Shown: one piece after another, positions 25,963 through 34,802 of the stretch | How positions within the stretch are numbered: the stretch's first letter is position 1 | Layout of the letters: each line of letters begins with the position of its first letter | DNA from: Stieleria magnilauensis | GTDB lineage: Bacteria; Planctomycetota; Planctomycetia; Pirellulales; Pirellulaceae | DNA length: 64,000 bases | Reading direction: 5' to 3' | NCBI GenBank assembly: GCA_007753675.1 | Contig: CP036432.1 | Coordinates: forward strand, 5,430,394 to 5,494,393 | Program-made: the position numbers and the translations under genes | Notes under the pieces: model-generated | What the model was told of the DNA's origin: nothing | Database searches by the model: none | What the model saw: only the letters and a program-made list of their open reading frames with translations

Positions 25963-26161
25963 GCAAGCTCGGCCCACAGACTGTTTCAACTCAACACGCC
26001 TTGCGCGGCGAGCCATGCGTTGGTCAGACCAACGCCGCTGGCGATGGTCTTGGACATGTGCCAAGGACCTTGCCGGCTGCGGGCATGGCAAATCGCTTGA
26101 CGACGTGGGTCGCCCTCGCTTCACGCTGAACAAGGGGAAAAAGGCCGATTCCGCAGCTAGC

Positions 26162-26374
26162 TTATGCGGACGTTGCGTTACTCAAGCGCTCTACGTGGTT
26201 CTTTCGGACTCGAATTCGCCAATTCTGAAACTCGAACAGGTAGCTGCCCCGTTCGATGCTCAGTGGTTCGTTTAGCCGTAAGTCTCGCTGCGTTTGGTAG
26301 CTGAACCAGTCGGTTGGCTTGGCGTTGGGGCGGCGGACGGTCACTCGCGTCCCTTTCTTGATGAAGTAGCTCAT
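26162..26374 (-). CDS. Small hypothetical protein, antisense to the cassettes
   Basis: A 70-residue basic protein, MSYFIKKGTRVTVRRPNAKP at the start, with a β-rich C-terminus (SYLFEFQNWRIRVRKNHVERL) that looks like a compact SH3-like fold. It is the only minus-strand gene candidate between the cassettes and the integrase. Upstream bases in the same frame remain open, but the ATG at 26374 is the best start. Family not recognised. Confidence 0.4.
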   Translation of the reverse strand: MSYFIKKGTRVTVRRPNAKPTDWFSYQTQRDLRLNEPLSIERGSYLFEFQNWRIRVRKNHVERLSNATSA

Positions 26375-27102
26375 GCAAGCCAGTTTGCTGGCATTGCCGA
26401 CACGTTTGGTCACCTGACTGAAGAAGCAGATGGCCAGCGGCAGGGTCAAGGTTTGCCTCGCAATTTGACGTGGTTTTTCGCTAGGCGTTTGCTTCCAAGC
26501 ACTTCGGATTCGTCGCTGACGGGTTTTCCACACACCCTCAAAGTGGGCCTGACCATCCGTGTCATTTTCGCCGGGATGATCCTAGCAAAAGAAAAAGACA
26601 GCTTGATCGCCACGGTTGGCGGTACCAACGAATGGGCACCTGAAGGGCGAGCCGCCACGTTACCCGACGGCTCGATGCATCATGAGAGACAACTGTGGAC
26701 ACGACCTGCGTTTGCGTTACCGGTCTCGGACGGTATCCTGGAACGCTGAAAAAACGACGAAGGGGGTGGGGGCCGCGCCAACGGCTTCCCACCCACCATC
26801 AAAGCCCATCCGAAGACACCGGACGGAATCAATGACAGCTGCTCCTTCGTGCGCGTGTTGCTGCGCGCACTTGCTCTGGCCCCGTGCCCGAGGCCCTCCA
26901 GCAATGCGCCCATCCAGCGCGACGGCTTGCCGTCCGTGCTGTCTTTACACCACCGCGTTTTTTAACGCTGGCTCGCAAGGAGGCCACTCTGGGCTCAAGC
27001 GATCCGGCACCAACTCCACGACTCTGGCGATCAGAGCGGACGCTGGGGGGCGTGTACGAAGCAAGTACGGCCAACCGGCGGCGCGTTCAAACGGTATTGG
27101 TC
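26375..27102. other. Region without a supported gene
   Basis: Several frames are open but none has convincing protein features. A hairpin with arms CGAGCCG and CGGCTCG lies near 26651-26675. It separates the cassette region from the integrase operon and may hold degraded cassettes. Confidence 0.3.
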
Positions 27103-27387
27103 ATGTCAAAGGATTCTCATATCGAAGCGATTGATCCGAACCTTCTCTACAACGCCGAAAAGCTTCGTCGAATCGAAGGCATTTCGTTGGCTGAGATGAA
27201 AAAGTTCATTCGTGAAAACTGTGTTTACTCGGAGGCCTGGCAAGGCCGCCTAAACGTCCTTGGATCTGACTACATCGATGCGATGAGCCGGAGGGGACTG
27301 GTTGATTCAGAAGAAAAGAAACGGGAACGCCAACGAAAGTCGGGGGCGTCAACTCGAGCGAAAAACAAGGAGACCACAGAGCAATGA
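27103..27387 (+). CDS. Small protein coupled to the integrase
   Basis: A 94-residue, charged, mostly helical protein whose TGA overlaps the integrase ATG (ATGA at 27384-27387). It contains SLAEMKKFIRENCVYSEAWQ, and its end is very basic (KKRERQRKSGASTRAKNKE). By position it could be a recombination directionality factor or a DNA-binding regulator of the integrase. No winged-helix or HTH pattern is clear. Confidence 0.55.
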   Translation: MSKDSHIEAIDPNLLYNAEKLRRIEGISLAEMKKFIRENCVYSEAWQGRLNVLGSDYIDAMSRRGLVDSEEKKRERQRKSGASTRAKNKETTEQ

Positions 27388-28535
27388 AAAGAATTCCCAC
27401 GGTGCGTGTGGGTGTGTTTTGGAAAGCATCCAAGGGCCGCTACTTCCTGCGGTGGACGGATCCGTTCACGGGCAAACGGCGGTCGGAGCAAACCGAAATC
27501 ACCACCCGCAACAAACGCGGTCGATCGCGAGCCGATCGACTTGCCGTTACCAAAGAGCAGGAGTTGAAGGAGTCGCTGCGGCGAGACGACTTCAGCTGGG
27601 ACGCGTTCGAAGAGAAGTACAAGCAGGAGCACCTGAAGTTCACTTCGACGGACAACCAGCAGAAATGGAACGCGGTCGTCAAGTTCCTTCACGCGGCGGC
27701 CGCGGAGAGCCAGCAAGTTTACGGTGAGTTGATGCTTTCGGACGTCAAGCCGCTGTTCTTGTCGGAGGTCGAGACGCTGATTCGATCGAAGCTGTCCGGC
27801 GGCAGCGTGTCGTCCTACGTCGCGACGCTGCGAAGCGGACTCTCCTGGGCGGCTTCGATGGAAATGATGGATCCGTTGCCACGTCGTCGCAGTCGCGGGC
27901 GGGTTGAACACGTCTTGCCGGCGATGCGATTGAACCCCATCACACGGGACGACTTGAAGAAGATGAAGGATGTCACCGACTCGGTTGTTGGCAAACGCTA
28001 CGGCCAGTCGGTCAAAGATTACCTGGAGGCGCTGTGGCTGTCCGGGTGTCGCATGTGCGAGCCGCTTCAGATTCACGCGACGCGGCGCAACTGCCACCGG
28101 CCGTTGAATCTGGCGGGGGAGCACCCGAAGTTTTGCTGGGTCAACACTCAAAAGAACCGACGGGATGTGATCGCCAGGGTGACAAAGGACTTTGCGGCGG
28201 ACGTGGAGCGACGGGTGGCCGATGGTGGTTTTCTTTATCAGCCTCGTTGCGAGACGGGCTTGCTTGAGAGTCGCACATCGCTTTCCAAGGTCGTTGCCGA
28301 TATTGGCAGGAAGGCCGATGTTTGGGCCGAAGAGGGCAAGGCGGCGACCGCCAAGCATTTCCGGTCGTCGTTTGTCACGCGATGGTCGATTCGGGGCATG
28401 CCGATCGCCCTGATTCAGGAGATGGTTCGGCACCGCAGCCGGTCGACGACGGAGAGGTATTACGTCGGTGACCTGAGTGGGAAAATCGATTTCGATGAAT
28501 CGAGATTTGGTGACCAAAGTGGTGACCAAGCCTGA
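27384..28535 (+). CDS. Phage/island-type tyrosine recombinase (integrase)
   Basis: A 383-residue integrase with an N-terminal AP2-like/arm-binding part (YFLRWTDPFTGKRRSEQTEI), a core-binding helical domain (~residues 60-170) and a catalytic domain. The first catalytic arginine is in WLSGCRMCEPLQI; the second box is KHFRSSFVTRW (H-x-x-R equivalent with K-H-F-R); MVRHRSRSTTERYY supplies the histidine and the tyrosine nucleophile. The gene runs toward the 3' end of tRNA-Leu, 55 bases away, so the tRNA is the probable attachment site. It differs from the decayed recombinase near the cassettes and should mobilise the island rather than cassettes. Confidence 0.85.
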   Translation: MKRIPTVRVGVFWKASKGRYFLRWTDPFTGKRRSEQTEITTRNKRGRSRADRLAVTKEQELKESLRRDDFSWDAFEEKYKQEHLKFTSTDNQQKWNAVVKFLHAAAAESQQVYGELMLSDVKPLFLSEVETLIRSKLSGGSVSSYVATLRSGLSWAASMEMMDPLPRRRSRGRVEHVLPAMRLNPITRDDLKKMKDVTDSVVGKRYGQSVKDYLEALWLSGCRMCEPLQIHATRRNCHRPLNLAGEHPKFCWVNTQKNRRDVIARVTKDFAADVERRVADGGFLYQPRCETGLLESRTSLSKVVADIGRKADVWAEEGKAATAKHFRSSFVTRWSIRGMPIALIQEMVRHRSRSTTERYYVGDLSGKIDFDESRFGDQSGDQA

Positions 28536-28590
28536 GGCTGACAAAGAAAAATGAAGCAGCAAATTCGCTTTCGATGCGTAATTTACGGTA

Positions 28591-28674
28591 TACCGAAGGA
28601 GGGACTCGAACCCTCACTCCCTTGCGGGAACTGGATTTTGAATCCAGCGCGTCTGCCAATTCCGCCACTTCGGC
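28591..28674 (-). tRNA. tRNA-Leu(CAA)
   Basis: An 84-nt cloverleaf on the minus strand: acceptor GCCGAAG pairs with CTTCGGT (G-U end), the anticodon stem CTGGA/TCCAG encloses the loop TTCAAAA with anticodon CAA, there is a long variable arm, and the T arm contains GGTTCGAGTCC. The CCA end is not encoded. Its 3' end faces the integrase gene, the usual island attachment geometry. No second copy of the 3' end was found in the window. Confidence 0.95.
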
Positions 28675-28867
28675 TTCGGTGGTCGTCCGGGCGATGGGAA
28701 AACGCTGCCCGGCCAACTAGGGAGATTATTCAACACGAATCGGGTTCGTGCAACCGGCGGTGTTTGGAGGAATTTTGGAGACCTTTGGCCGTTTCCCTTG
28801 CGGCGGGGGGGAAAGCCGGGAAAATGGATCTCAATCTCCCAACTTGTTCCCGTCACCACGTGTTGCG

Positions 28868-29488
28868 ATGTCCGGCGTTCCCAAACCAGTGCTTTCCGAA
28901 GCCGATTACTTGGCTCAAGAACGCCAGGCAGACTTTAAGAGCGAGTTTTATCGCGGTGAAGTGTTTGCCATGGCCGGTGCCAGCCGACGACATAACTTGA
29001 TCGTCGGAAATGCCGTCACCGCGTTCAATCTCGGCCTCCGCGATTCCGATTGCCAGGTCTATCCGTCGGACATGCGTGTCAAGGTTTCAGCCACCGGCCT
29101 GGTGACTTACCCTGACGTCTCGGTGGCCTGCGGCAACCCCGTGTTTGATGACGACCAGAATGACACGCTGCTTAGTCCCGTCGTCCTGATTGAAGTGCTC
29201 TCCAAATCGACCGAGTCCTACGATCGAGGGGCAAAATTTGAGCAGTATCGACACCTGAAATCGCTTCGCCACTACCTGCTGATCGCTCAGGATCGCATTC
29301 ACGTGGAGCACTTTTCACTACAAGACGACGGAAACTGGTTGCTTCGCGAATGCAACGAAATCAACGGCACTGTCGAGCTGAAGCCATTGAATTGTGAACT
29401 GGCGGTCGGCGACTTCTATCGGAAGGTCGACTTGTCGGGAACCGAAGAACTCCGCGGCGGTGCCGAAACACGTTCGGCGGAACCGTGA
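28868..29488 (+). CDS. Uma2-family (DUF820) endonuclease-like protein
   Basis: A 206-residue protein with a PD-(D/E)XK-like fold of the Uma2 family: SEADYLAQERQADFKSEFYR at the start, VYPSDMRVKV, TYPDVSVACG, and LIEVLSKSTESYDRGAKFEQYR. The D in YPDV and the E in IEVLS are the catalytic-core acidic residues. The family is expanded in planctomycetes and cyanobacteria; its biological role is unclear. ATG 28868 is chosen over an ORF extended through low-complexity bases. Confidence 0.8.
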   Translation: MSGVPKPVLSEADYLAQERQADFKSEFYRGEVFAMAGASRRHNLIVGNAVTAFNLGLRDSDCQVYPSDMRVKVSATGLVTYPDVSVACGNPVFDDDQNDTLLSPVVLIEVLSKSTESYDRGAKFEQYRHLKSLRHYLLIAQDRIHVEHFSLQDDGNWLLRECNEINGTVELKPLNCELAVGDFYRKVDLSGTEELRGGAETRSAEP

Positions 29489-29582
29489 TTGGTTTTGGCG
29501 CCCTACCGGCTACCATTCATGGCCTCAATGGAGACTCATTCGTTTCCCCCCCCTTCCTCGTTCTTGTTTGGAGTGCCTCCTG

Positions 29583-30077
29583 ATGACGATTGCAGATGAG
29601 CTGGCTCGGTTACAGGCACTGCGCGATGCCGGATCGCTGACCGAAATTGAGTTCGAAGAGGCCAAGCGAAAGGTGCTGCACGAACAGCCGCAGCCGGCGA
29701 TGTCGGGTTTCGGGGGCTCGTCCGCACCCGGCCAGATCATGGGCGTCAACGAAGAAACCTATTGCACGCTGATGCACCTGTCCCAGCTGCTCGTTGTTTC
29801 AGGGCTGGGCATCGTCGCACCGATCGTGATGTGGGTGATCAGCAAAGACGAATCCGACCTGGCCCGCCGCCACGGCAACCGCATGATGAACTGGCTGATC
29901 AGCAGCCTGATCTACGCGTTCGTCTCCGGGCTGTTGTCCATGGTGCTGATCGGAATTCCCTTACTCATCTTGATTCTGATCCTGGATTTCGTGTTCCCGA
30001 TCATGGCCGCGGTCAAGGCGAACAACGGCGAGATCTGGTCCTACCCGGGAGCGATTCGGTTCTTTGAAGAGGACTGA
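29583..30077 (+). CDS. DUF4870 membrane protein with SHOCT-like N-terminus
   Basis: A 164-residue protein. Residues 1-35 (LARLQALRDAGSLTEIEFEE) match the SHOCT short helical module. Residues 58-150 carry three hydrophobic segments of the DUF4870 type, with the characteristic ARRHGNRMMNW loop and the NNGEIWSYPGAIRFF end. Function unknown; these proteins are inner-membrane proteins. Confidence 0.8.
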   Translation: MTIADELARLQALRDAGSLTEIEFEEAKRKVLHEQPQPAMSGFGGSSAPGQIMGVNEETYCTLMHLSQLLVVSGLGIVAPIVMWVISKDESDLARRHGNRMMNWLISSLIYAFVSGLLSMVLIGIPLLILILILDFVFPIMAAVKANNGEIWSYPGAIRFFEED

Positions 30078-30168
30078 ATAAAGGGGCTGGGGTCGACACG
30101 CGCCACTGGCTGACGCCGCGTGCTGGAAGGACAGGCTGGAGGAAACGGCCGGAAGCCTCTCGCACGGT

Positions 30169-31008
30169 TTAGATCCAGAGTTTCATGCGGTCGTTGAGCA
30201 TGCCGGGCAGCGCGCGGCGGACCATCGTCTTGACTTGCTTGTCGTGGTAACGCGTGCTCAGGTGCCCGGCGATCACCAGTTCATTTTCGAACCGATCGGC
30301 GCGCTGGCGATAGTCATCGACGTGCATGTGACCGTGCTTGTGGATTTTGTCCTTGCGGTGCTCGGGCGCGACAAACGTCAGTTCGCTGACCAAGACCTTT
30401 GCCTTGTAGAAATCTGGATTGTTGTCCAATCCCGGCGGCGAGGTGTCACCGGTGTAGGCGAAGACGGGAACCCGATGTTCGGTCGTGATCTCGGTGCCGG
30501 CGAGTTTCAAGTCGCGGATTTCAGGTCCGGACAGTTCAGCGAATTCGGATTTCAATTTGTGCCGCCGGTGATAGACCACAAAGCCGAGCGAGGTGATCGT
30601 GTGCCGCGTCGGCACCGCCGTCACCAAGTACTCGCGGCCGTGTTCGATTTCGTCTCCGGCGTTGAGCCCGACCAATTCGCAAGGCATCGCGCCACGGTCC
30701 AGCCGGCGAAAGGTTTGCAGCATGTTCCAGGCTTCGTCGACCGCCGAATCGGGCAAGTAAATCACCGGCGGATCCATCTTCATCATCCGGCGACGAGACA
30801 CATAAGAAGGCAGCGATGCGATGTGATCCAAGTGGGCATGGGAGATGAACAGCGTGGGCGTGCCCATGAAATCCCAGGGTTGCGCGCCGACATCGAACAA
30901 CAGTTTCAGCTCGTTGATTCTCCAGCACGTCTGCACGGCCGCGCGAGAAAAACCCTCGATCGTGAGACCATCGTGGTGGTGCGAGATCAGGGGAATGTTT
31001 TCGACCAT
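30169..31008 (-). CDS. Metallo-β-lactamase-fold hydrolase (RNase Z-like)
   Basis: A 279-residue cytoplasmic MBL-fold protein. The motif FISHAHLDHIASLPSYV (H-x-H-x-D-H) supplies the first metal ligands, FAYTGDTSP the bridging aspartate and ELVIAGHLSTRY the later histidine, the arrangement of RNase Z-like hydrolases. No tRNA-exosite arm is visible, so a genuine tRNA 3' processing role is uncertain. I start at ATG 31008 (MVENIPLISHHHDG), which leaves a normal gap to the upstream gene. Confidence 0.75.
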   Translation of the reverse strand: MVENIPLISHHHDGLTIEGFSRAAVQTCWRINELKLLFDVGAQPWDFMGTPTLFISHAHLDHIASLPSYVSRRRMMKMDPPVIYLPDSAVDEAWNMLQTFRRLDRGAMPCELVGLNAGDEIEHGREYLVTAVPTRHTITSLGFVVYHRRHKLKSEFAELSGPEIRDLKLAGTEITTEHRVPVFAYTGDTSPPGLDNNPDFYKAKVLVSELTFVAPEHRKDKIHKHGHMHVDDYRQRADRFENELVIAGHLSTRYHDKQVKTMVRRALPGMLNDRMKLWI

Positions 31009-31081
31009 AACGTCTGTGTTTCCAATGTGGCTCGTCGGTTCCAAACGAGTGCCCGGCTCAAACCGCCGAACTGCGATGCGT

Positions 31082-32242
31082 CTAGTTCTTTGCCGAAATG
31101 CGAAGCTTGTCGCCGGCTGCATCGATCTTCAAGGATGCTTGGTCGGTGATCAACCGTACAAGCTGCCAAAGGGTCTGGTCGACGACCGAGAGCGAGACCC
31201 GTTTCTCGAGCTGAGGGTTCGCCGCGGGATCCAATTGGCACTGCAAGCCGAGCTGTCCCACCAACGCTTGAATCAATGGCCCGGCCGGTTTGTCGACAAC
31301 CTCCAGAGAAAAGGTGCGTTGGTTCGCTTTCAACCGATCCAACGCGGTTCCTGCCGCCGGGTTCGCCGGGCCCGGAACCTGTTCTTGATCCGGAATTGAC
31401 AGCATTTGCCGGCAAAACGCCTGGTGAGCTGCCGGGATGGCGAGCAATCGAATCTGGCCGCCGCTGACTTTGGTTTGCAAATTCGGATCGATTTCTCGCA
31501 GCCCCTCGATGACGCTGGAGGCTCTGGCGAACTGATAGGCACGCGCGAAGGGGACATCGATTCGATCGTCCGGAAGCTCTCCTAAAAACTGTCCGGCGAT
31601 CAAGTGCAACGCCAGCTGCGGTGAAATGTCACGCAGCGTCGTTTCCGGCCACAGGTCATGCGGAAGCGCGGTCGGCGCGTGGTCGCCAGATTGTCTTCCG
31701 GCAGAGTGTCCTCGAACGAGTTGCAAGGCTTCGTCGGGAGTCGTCAGGTCGGGCCATTGCAGGTCCATGGACTCGGCGCCACCGCGACGCGATCGACGGC
31801 CCGGGGCGTCATCATCGACGTCGGAATAAAGGCGGTGCGAGAGCTCGGCGACCCAGGAGGCGCGACCGATCAGAACGCAGTTGTCCACGGGGTAGCAAAC
31901 GCAACCGGCCGATGACGCAACCTTGCAAAGCGATGCATACCGCGTCGGCCCGAGGCCTCCAGGAGAAACTAGGCGATCTGGGTTGACCTTGCGGTCGAGC
32001 CAGGTGTTGATGTGGCGATTGGGCTGAGTTTGTTGCTGGGAAGCGATGGCGATGGCGAGGCGCAATGACTGTCCATCAACGAAGCCGGTGTGCGGTTCTC
32101 GGAGCCGCTGCGCGAAATCGTCGGTTTGGCTCAGTGGATCTGCGGCCGCGATTGGTTTAGACAGTCCGGCAAGATGCAGAACGGAGATCGCCGTCACGAC
32201 GACGGTGCAAACCAGCGGCTGAAAACGGAGGGGATGGTACAT
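31082..32242 (-). CDS. Secreted protein with STN-like domain
   Basis: A 386-residue protein with a signal peptide (MYHPLRFQPLVCTVVVTAIS, hydrophobic core to ~residue 33). The C-terminal ~75 residues (LQCQLDPAANPQLEKRV then SLSVVDQTLWQLVRLITDQA) resemble the secretin/TonB short N-terminal domain, a fold that binds peptidoglycan or partner strands. The middle is unrecognised. The ATG at 32242 is chosen so that the signal peptide is intact. Confidence 0.6.
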   Translation of the reverse strand: MYHPLRFQPLVCTVVVTAISVLHLAGLSKPIAAADPLSQTDDFAQRLREPHTGFVDGQSLRLAIAIASQQQTQPNRHINTWLDRKVNPDRLVSPGGLGPTRYASLCKVASSAGCVCYPVDNCVLIGRASWVAELSHRLYSDVDDDAPGRRSRRGGAESMDLQWPDLTTPDEALQLVRGHSAGRQSGDHAPTALPHDLWPETTLRDISPQLALHLIAGQFLGELPDDRIDVPFARAYQFARASSVIEGLREIDPNLQTKVSGGQIRLLAIPAAHQAFCRQMLSIPDQEQVPGPANPAAGTALDRLKANQRTFSLEVVDKPAGPLIQALVGQLGLQCQLDPAANPQLEKRVSLSVVDQTLWQLVRLITDQASLKIDAAGDKLRISAKN

Positions 32243-32499
32243 CGTTTTCCTGGGAGTGGTCGGCGTGGAGCGCGCGGCACTTTTTTGTGTTTTTGACAAG
32301 ACAGGGGCTTGATCGAGTGATCGCCGCTGATCTGCCCGTTGGCCGGTTGCGTTGGCGAGTTGTGGAGGCCCTGATCGGCAACTAGACTCGTGGACCACCG
32401 GGGCTGGAAATCTGGCATGGATCGGTTGCCTGAGACACCTTCGTGCCTAGTATACACGCGACTTGCACCACGACTCTCCCAACTTCGACGGATGGCAAA

Positions 32500-33168
32500 G
32501 TGACTTCACCTCTCGTGCGGACCACCCGACTGGCCACAGCCTATCGCCGACTTCTCTCCAGTGCGGACGCCCCGCGGTATGCGGCCGAGGTTGATGAGCA
32601 CTACTCTCCGATGACCTTGGCGACCTTGCTCCGCCGTGGTGATGTCGAACTGCGTCGTGCCGCGGCGATGGCCTTGGGGCTGCTTGGCAACAGTCGATCG
32701 ATCGACCCGCTCGGCCGCGCGCTCAGTGATGTCGATCGCGGTGTTCGTCTGGTTGCCGATGATTCGTTTCGCGGGCTGTTGTTGCGTGATGCGGCACCGA
32801 CCCATCACCAGCAGCTGCTCAAGGTCATGCACTTGACCGACGGCGGCGAGTTTGCCGCGGCGCTGGCACCGGCGATGATCCTGGTCGAACAGGCGCCGAT
32901 GTATGCCGAGGCGCATTTCCAATTGGCCAGTTGCTGGCATGGGCTGGAGGATTATCCCAAAGCATCACAAGCGTACGTCGCTTGCTTGTGGCGTTGCCGG
33001 TTTCACTATACGGCCTGGCAGGGACTGGCACGCTGTCAGATCATGTGTGGCGAATACCTTGCCGCATCGAAGTCGCTGGAACGTTGTATCGATATCGTGC
33101 CGGATTTAGAAAGTGCCCGCGTGCAGCTGCGGATGCTGCGGCGGCGGATGCGTCGCAGCGACGTCTGA
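32500..33168 (+). CDS. HEAT- and TPR-repeat protein
   Basis: A 222-residue protein. Residues ~30-85 (RRGDVELRRAAAMALGLLGN, then RSIDPLGRALSDVDRGVR) are HEAT repeats; residues ~125-215 (AEAHFQLASCWHGLEDYPKA onward) are TPR repeats. It is probably a scaffold for protein interaction. The start is uncertain: GTG 32500 gives 222 residues, and GTG 32443 gives 241. Confidence 0.7.
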   Translation: MTSPLVRTTRLATAYRRLLSSADAPRYAAEVDEHYSPMTLATLLRRGDVELRRAAAMALGLLGNSRSIDPLGRALSDVDRGVRLVADDSFRGLLLRDAAPTHHQQLLKVMHLTDGGEFAAALAPAMILVEQAPMYAEAHFQLASCWHGLEDYPKASQAYVACLWRCRFHYTAWQGLARCQIMCGEYLAASKSLERCIDIVPDLESARVQLRMLRRRMRRSDV

Positions 33169-33229
33169 TGACAGAGCATCGTCTGAGACAGCGACGACGG
33201 ATGAAGCCGGGTGTGATTGGGATGACCGG

Positions 33230-33493
33230 ATGACCAGCTACAACGACCTCTTCGTGGCGATGGTCGCGTTCATCGGCGGCGTGTTAGCGCTAGCCGTCGC
33301 GATCGGCCCTTGGCAGAAACCGTATCACCTGCGATCGATCGCCCGCGTCGTGGATCGTTACGGCATGTCTGCGGCGCGATCAGTTTGGGTCTTGGTGGCG
33401 ATCGTTTCGTTGATCGCCGGCATGGCCATCGCCAATGGCATTCGCCCGGGATACGCCACGCCAGATCGAACGCTCAGCGGCAGCACCAAGTAA
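33230..33493 (+). CDS. Small two-helix membrane protein
   Basis: An 87-residue protein with two hydrophobic helices (residues ~8-27 and ~50-68) joined by a basic loop containing YHLRSIARVVDRYG. The ATG at 33230 lies 62 bases after the HEAT/TPR gene, so the two may be cotranscribed. Function unknown. Confidence 0.65.
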   Translation: MTSYNDLFVAMVAFIGGVLALAVAIGPWQKPYHLRSIARVVDRYGMSAARSVWVLVAIVSLIAGMAIANGIRPGYATPDRTLSGSTK

Positions 33494-33578
33494 ACCGCGA
33501 CATGTAAACGTGCGACGCGTCGGCGTGAGACGCCGCGTGGCCCCTTGCTAACGCGTGCGGGCTTAGATCGACAGTCCG

Positions 33579-34802
33579 TTACACACCCGGGTTGGATTCT
33601 TCGATCGCTTGATCCATGACTTCGATGGCCGCATCGAGGTAGCGGTCGAACGATTTCTCGAAGTGCAACATGGCGGCTTCGTCGGCGAAGAAGAACATCC
33701 GGTTGTGAATCGGATCGATCACGCCCCACTCACGTTTGCCGGGCACGATCTTCTTTTCTTCAAAGAACCGGACGACGTCGATTTCGTTCAACATCGGAGT
33801 GAACGGAATCGGATCGGACAGGAACAATTCCATCGAGTCCTTGTCGGCGAACAGGTACAGTTTGCCGAGATGGATGACGCCCAGTTCCGGTTTGCCTTCG
33901 ACCCATTCGCCACGATTGACAACGGAAACGGCACAGTAGCCTTGGATCGCGAGTTCGGGTTTGCTCGGCGAGTCGGTCGTCTTGGACGCGGTCGTGTTGG
34001 CGGTGGGTTGGGTCGCGGCCGCGTCACCGGGAAGTGTCATGCCACTGGTTCGTGCACTTGCCAGCGATGCCTGGACCGAACCGGACTTGGTCACACTGGC
34101 CGAACGCACGCGACCGGTTGAATCGCCGGGAAGCATGAATTGATTTTGCCGCGACGTGCCGGTCACTGCGGACGGGGTCACTGCGGTCGGGGCCGTTGCG
34201 GGGGCAACCGCGCCGGGGGCCGGGATTTGGACCGGCAGCGAATCGGGCGCCATGGTGGTCGGCGGTGTTGCGGCGGGCGGCGTCGAGGTCATCGCCACGT
34301 TGGCAGCCGGAGCCGTCGCAGTGTGCGTTGCCGATGTATTGTGCGTTGCCGGTGCGGTTTGTTCGGCGCTGGCCAGTGTCGAACGCGCCTTGGCGTAGCT
34401 GACTTGAGCTTCGGCCAGCATTGCGATGTAACGATCGGGCTGCTGGGGGCTGACCGAGTGCGAGAGTGCCTTGCCGTCGGTGGTCACGATCACGTCGGTG
34501 GGATACTTCGTGACCTTGAACATTTCAGCCAACTTGGGGTTCTTGGTCCCGTGGACTTTGACCGGTACGAAGTTTTGGTTGATCGATTGCGACACCGATG
34601 CACTGCGAAACGCGCCTGCTTCCAAGCGATCACAATAAATGCAATTGTCGGTGTAGAAGTGCAACAGCATCAGCTTGCCCTGCTGCTTGGCTTTGGAGTG
34701 GGCATCGCGAAGCTTGCCCTCCCAAGCGATTTGGGCTTGAGACGATTGCGCGCCGAGACTGGTGAGCGTGAAGACAACGAGATAGATCGCGGCGTTTCGC
34801 AT
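33579..34802 (-). CDS. Secreted thioredoxin-fold protein with C-terminal YHS-like domain
   Basis: A 407-residue exported protein. The signal peptide is at residues 1-23. A thioredoxin-like domain with the CxxC motif DNCIYCDRLE spans ~25-125. A long Thr/Ala/Pro-rich linker (~140-270) follows, then the C-terminus (~290-380) with LAIQGYCAVSVVNRGEWVEG, similar to YHS-type metal-associated domains. It could act in periplasmic disulfide or metal handling. ATG 34802 is chosen for the signal peptide. Confidence 0.7.
   Translation of the reverse strand: MRNAAIYLVVFTLTSLGAQSSQAQIAWEGKLRDAHSKAKQQGKLMLLHFYTDNCIYCDRLEAGAFRSASVSQSINQNFVPVKVHGTKNPKLAEMFKVTKYPTDVIVTTDGKALSHSVSPQQPDRYIAMLAEAQVSYAKARSTLASAEQTAPATHNTSATHTATAPAANVAMTSTPPAATPPTTMAPDSLPVQIPAPGAVAPATAPTAVTPSAVTGTSRQNQFMLPGDSTGRVRSASVTKSGSVQASLASARTSGMTLPGDAAATQPTANTTASKTTDSPSKPELAIQGYCAVSVVNRGEWVEGKPELGVIHLGKLYLFADKDSMELFLSDPIPFTPMLNEIDVVRFFEEKKIVPGKREWGVIDPIHNRMFFFADEAAMLHFEKSFDRYLDAAIEVMDQAIEESNPGV

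Noticed and set aside
27384..28535. The tRNA-linked integrase as the integron integrase
   Set aside because: It has an N-terminal arm-binding domain, lies at the wrong end of the array and is adjacent to a tRNA, so it is an island/phage integrase.
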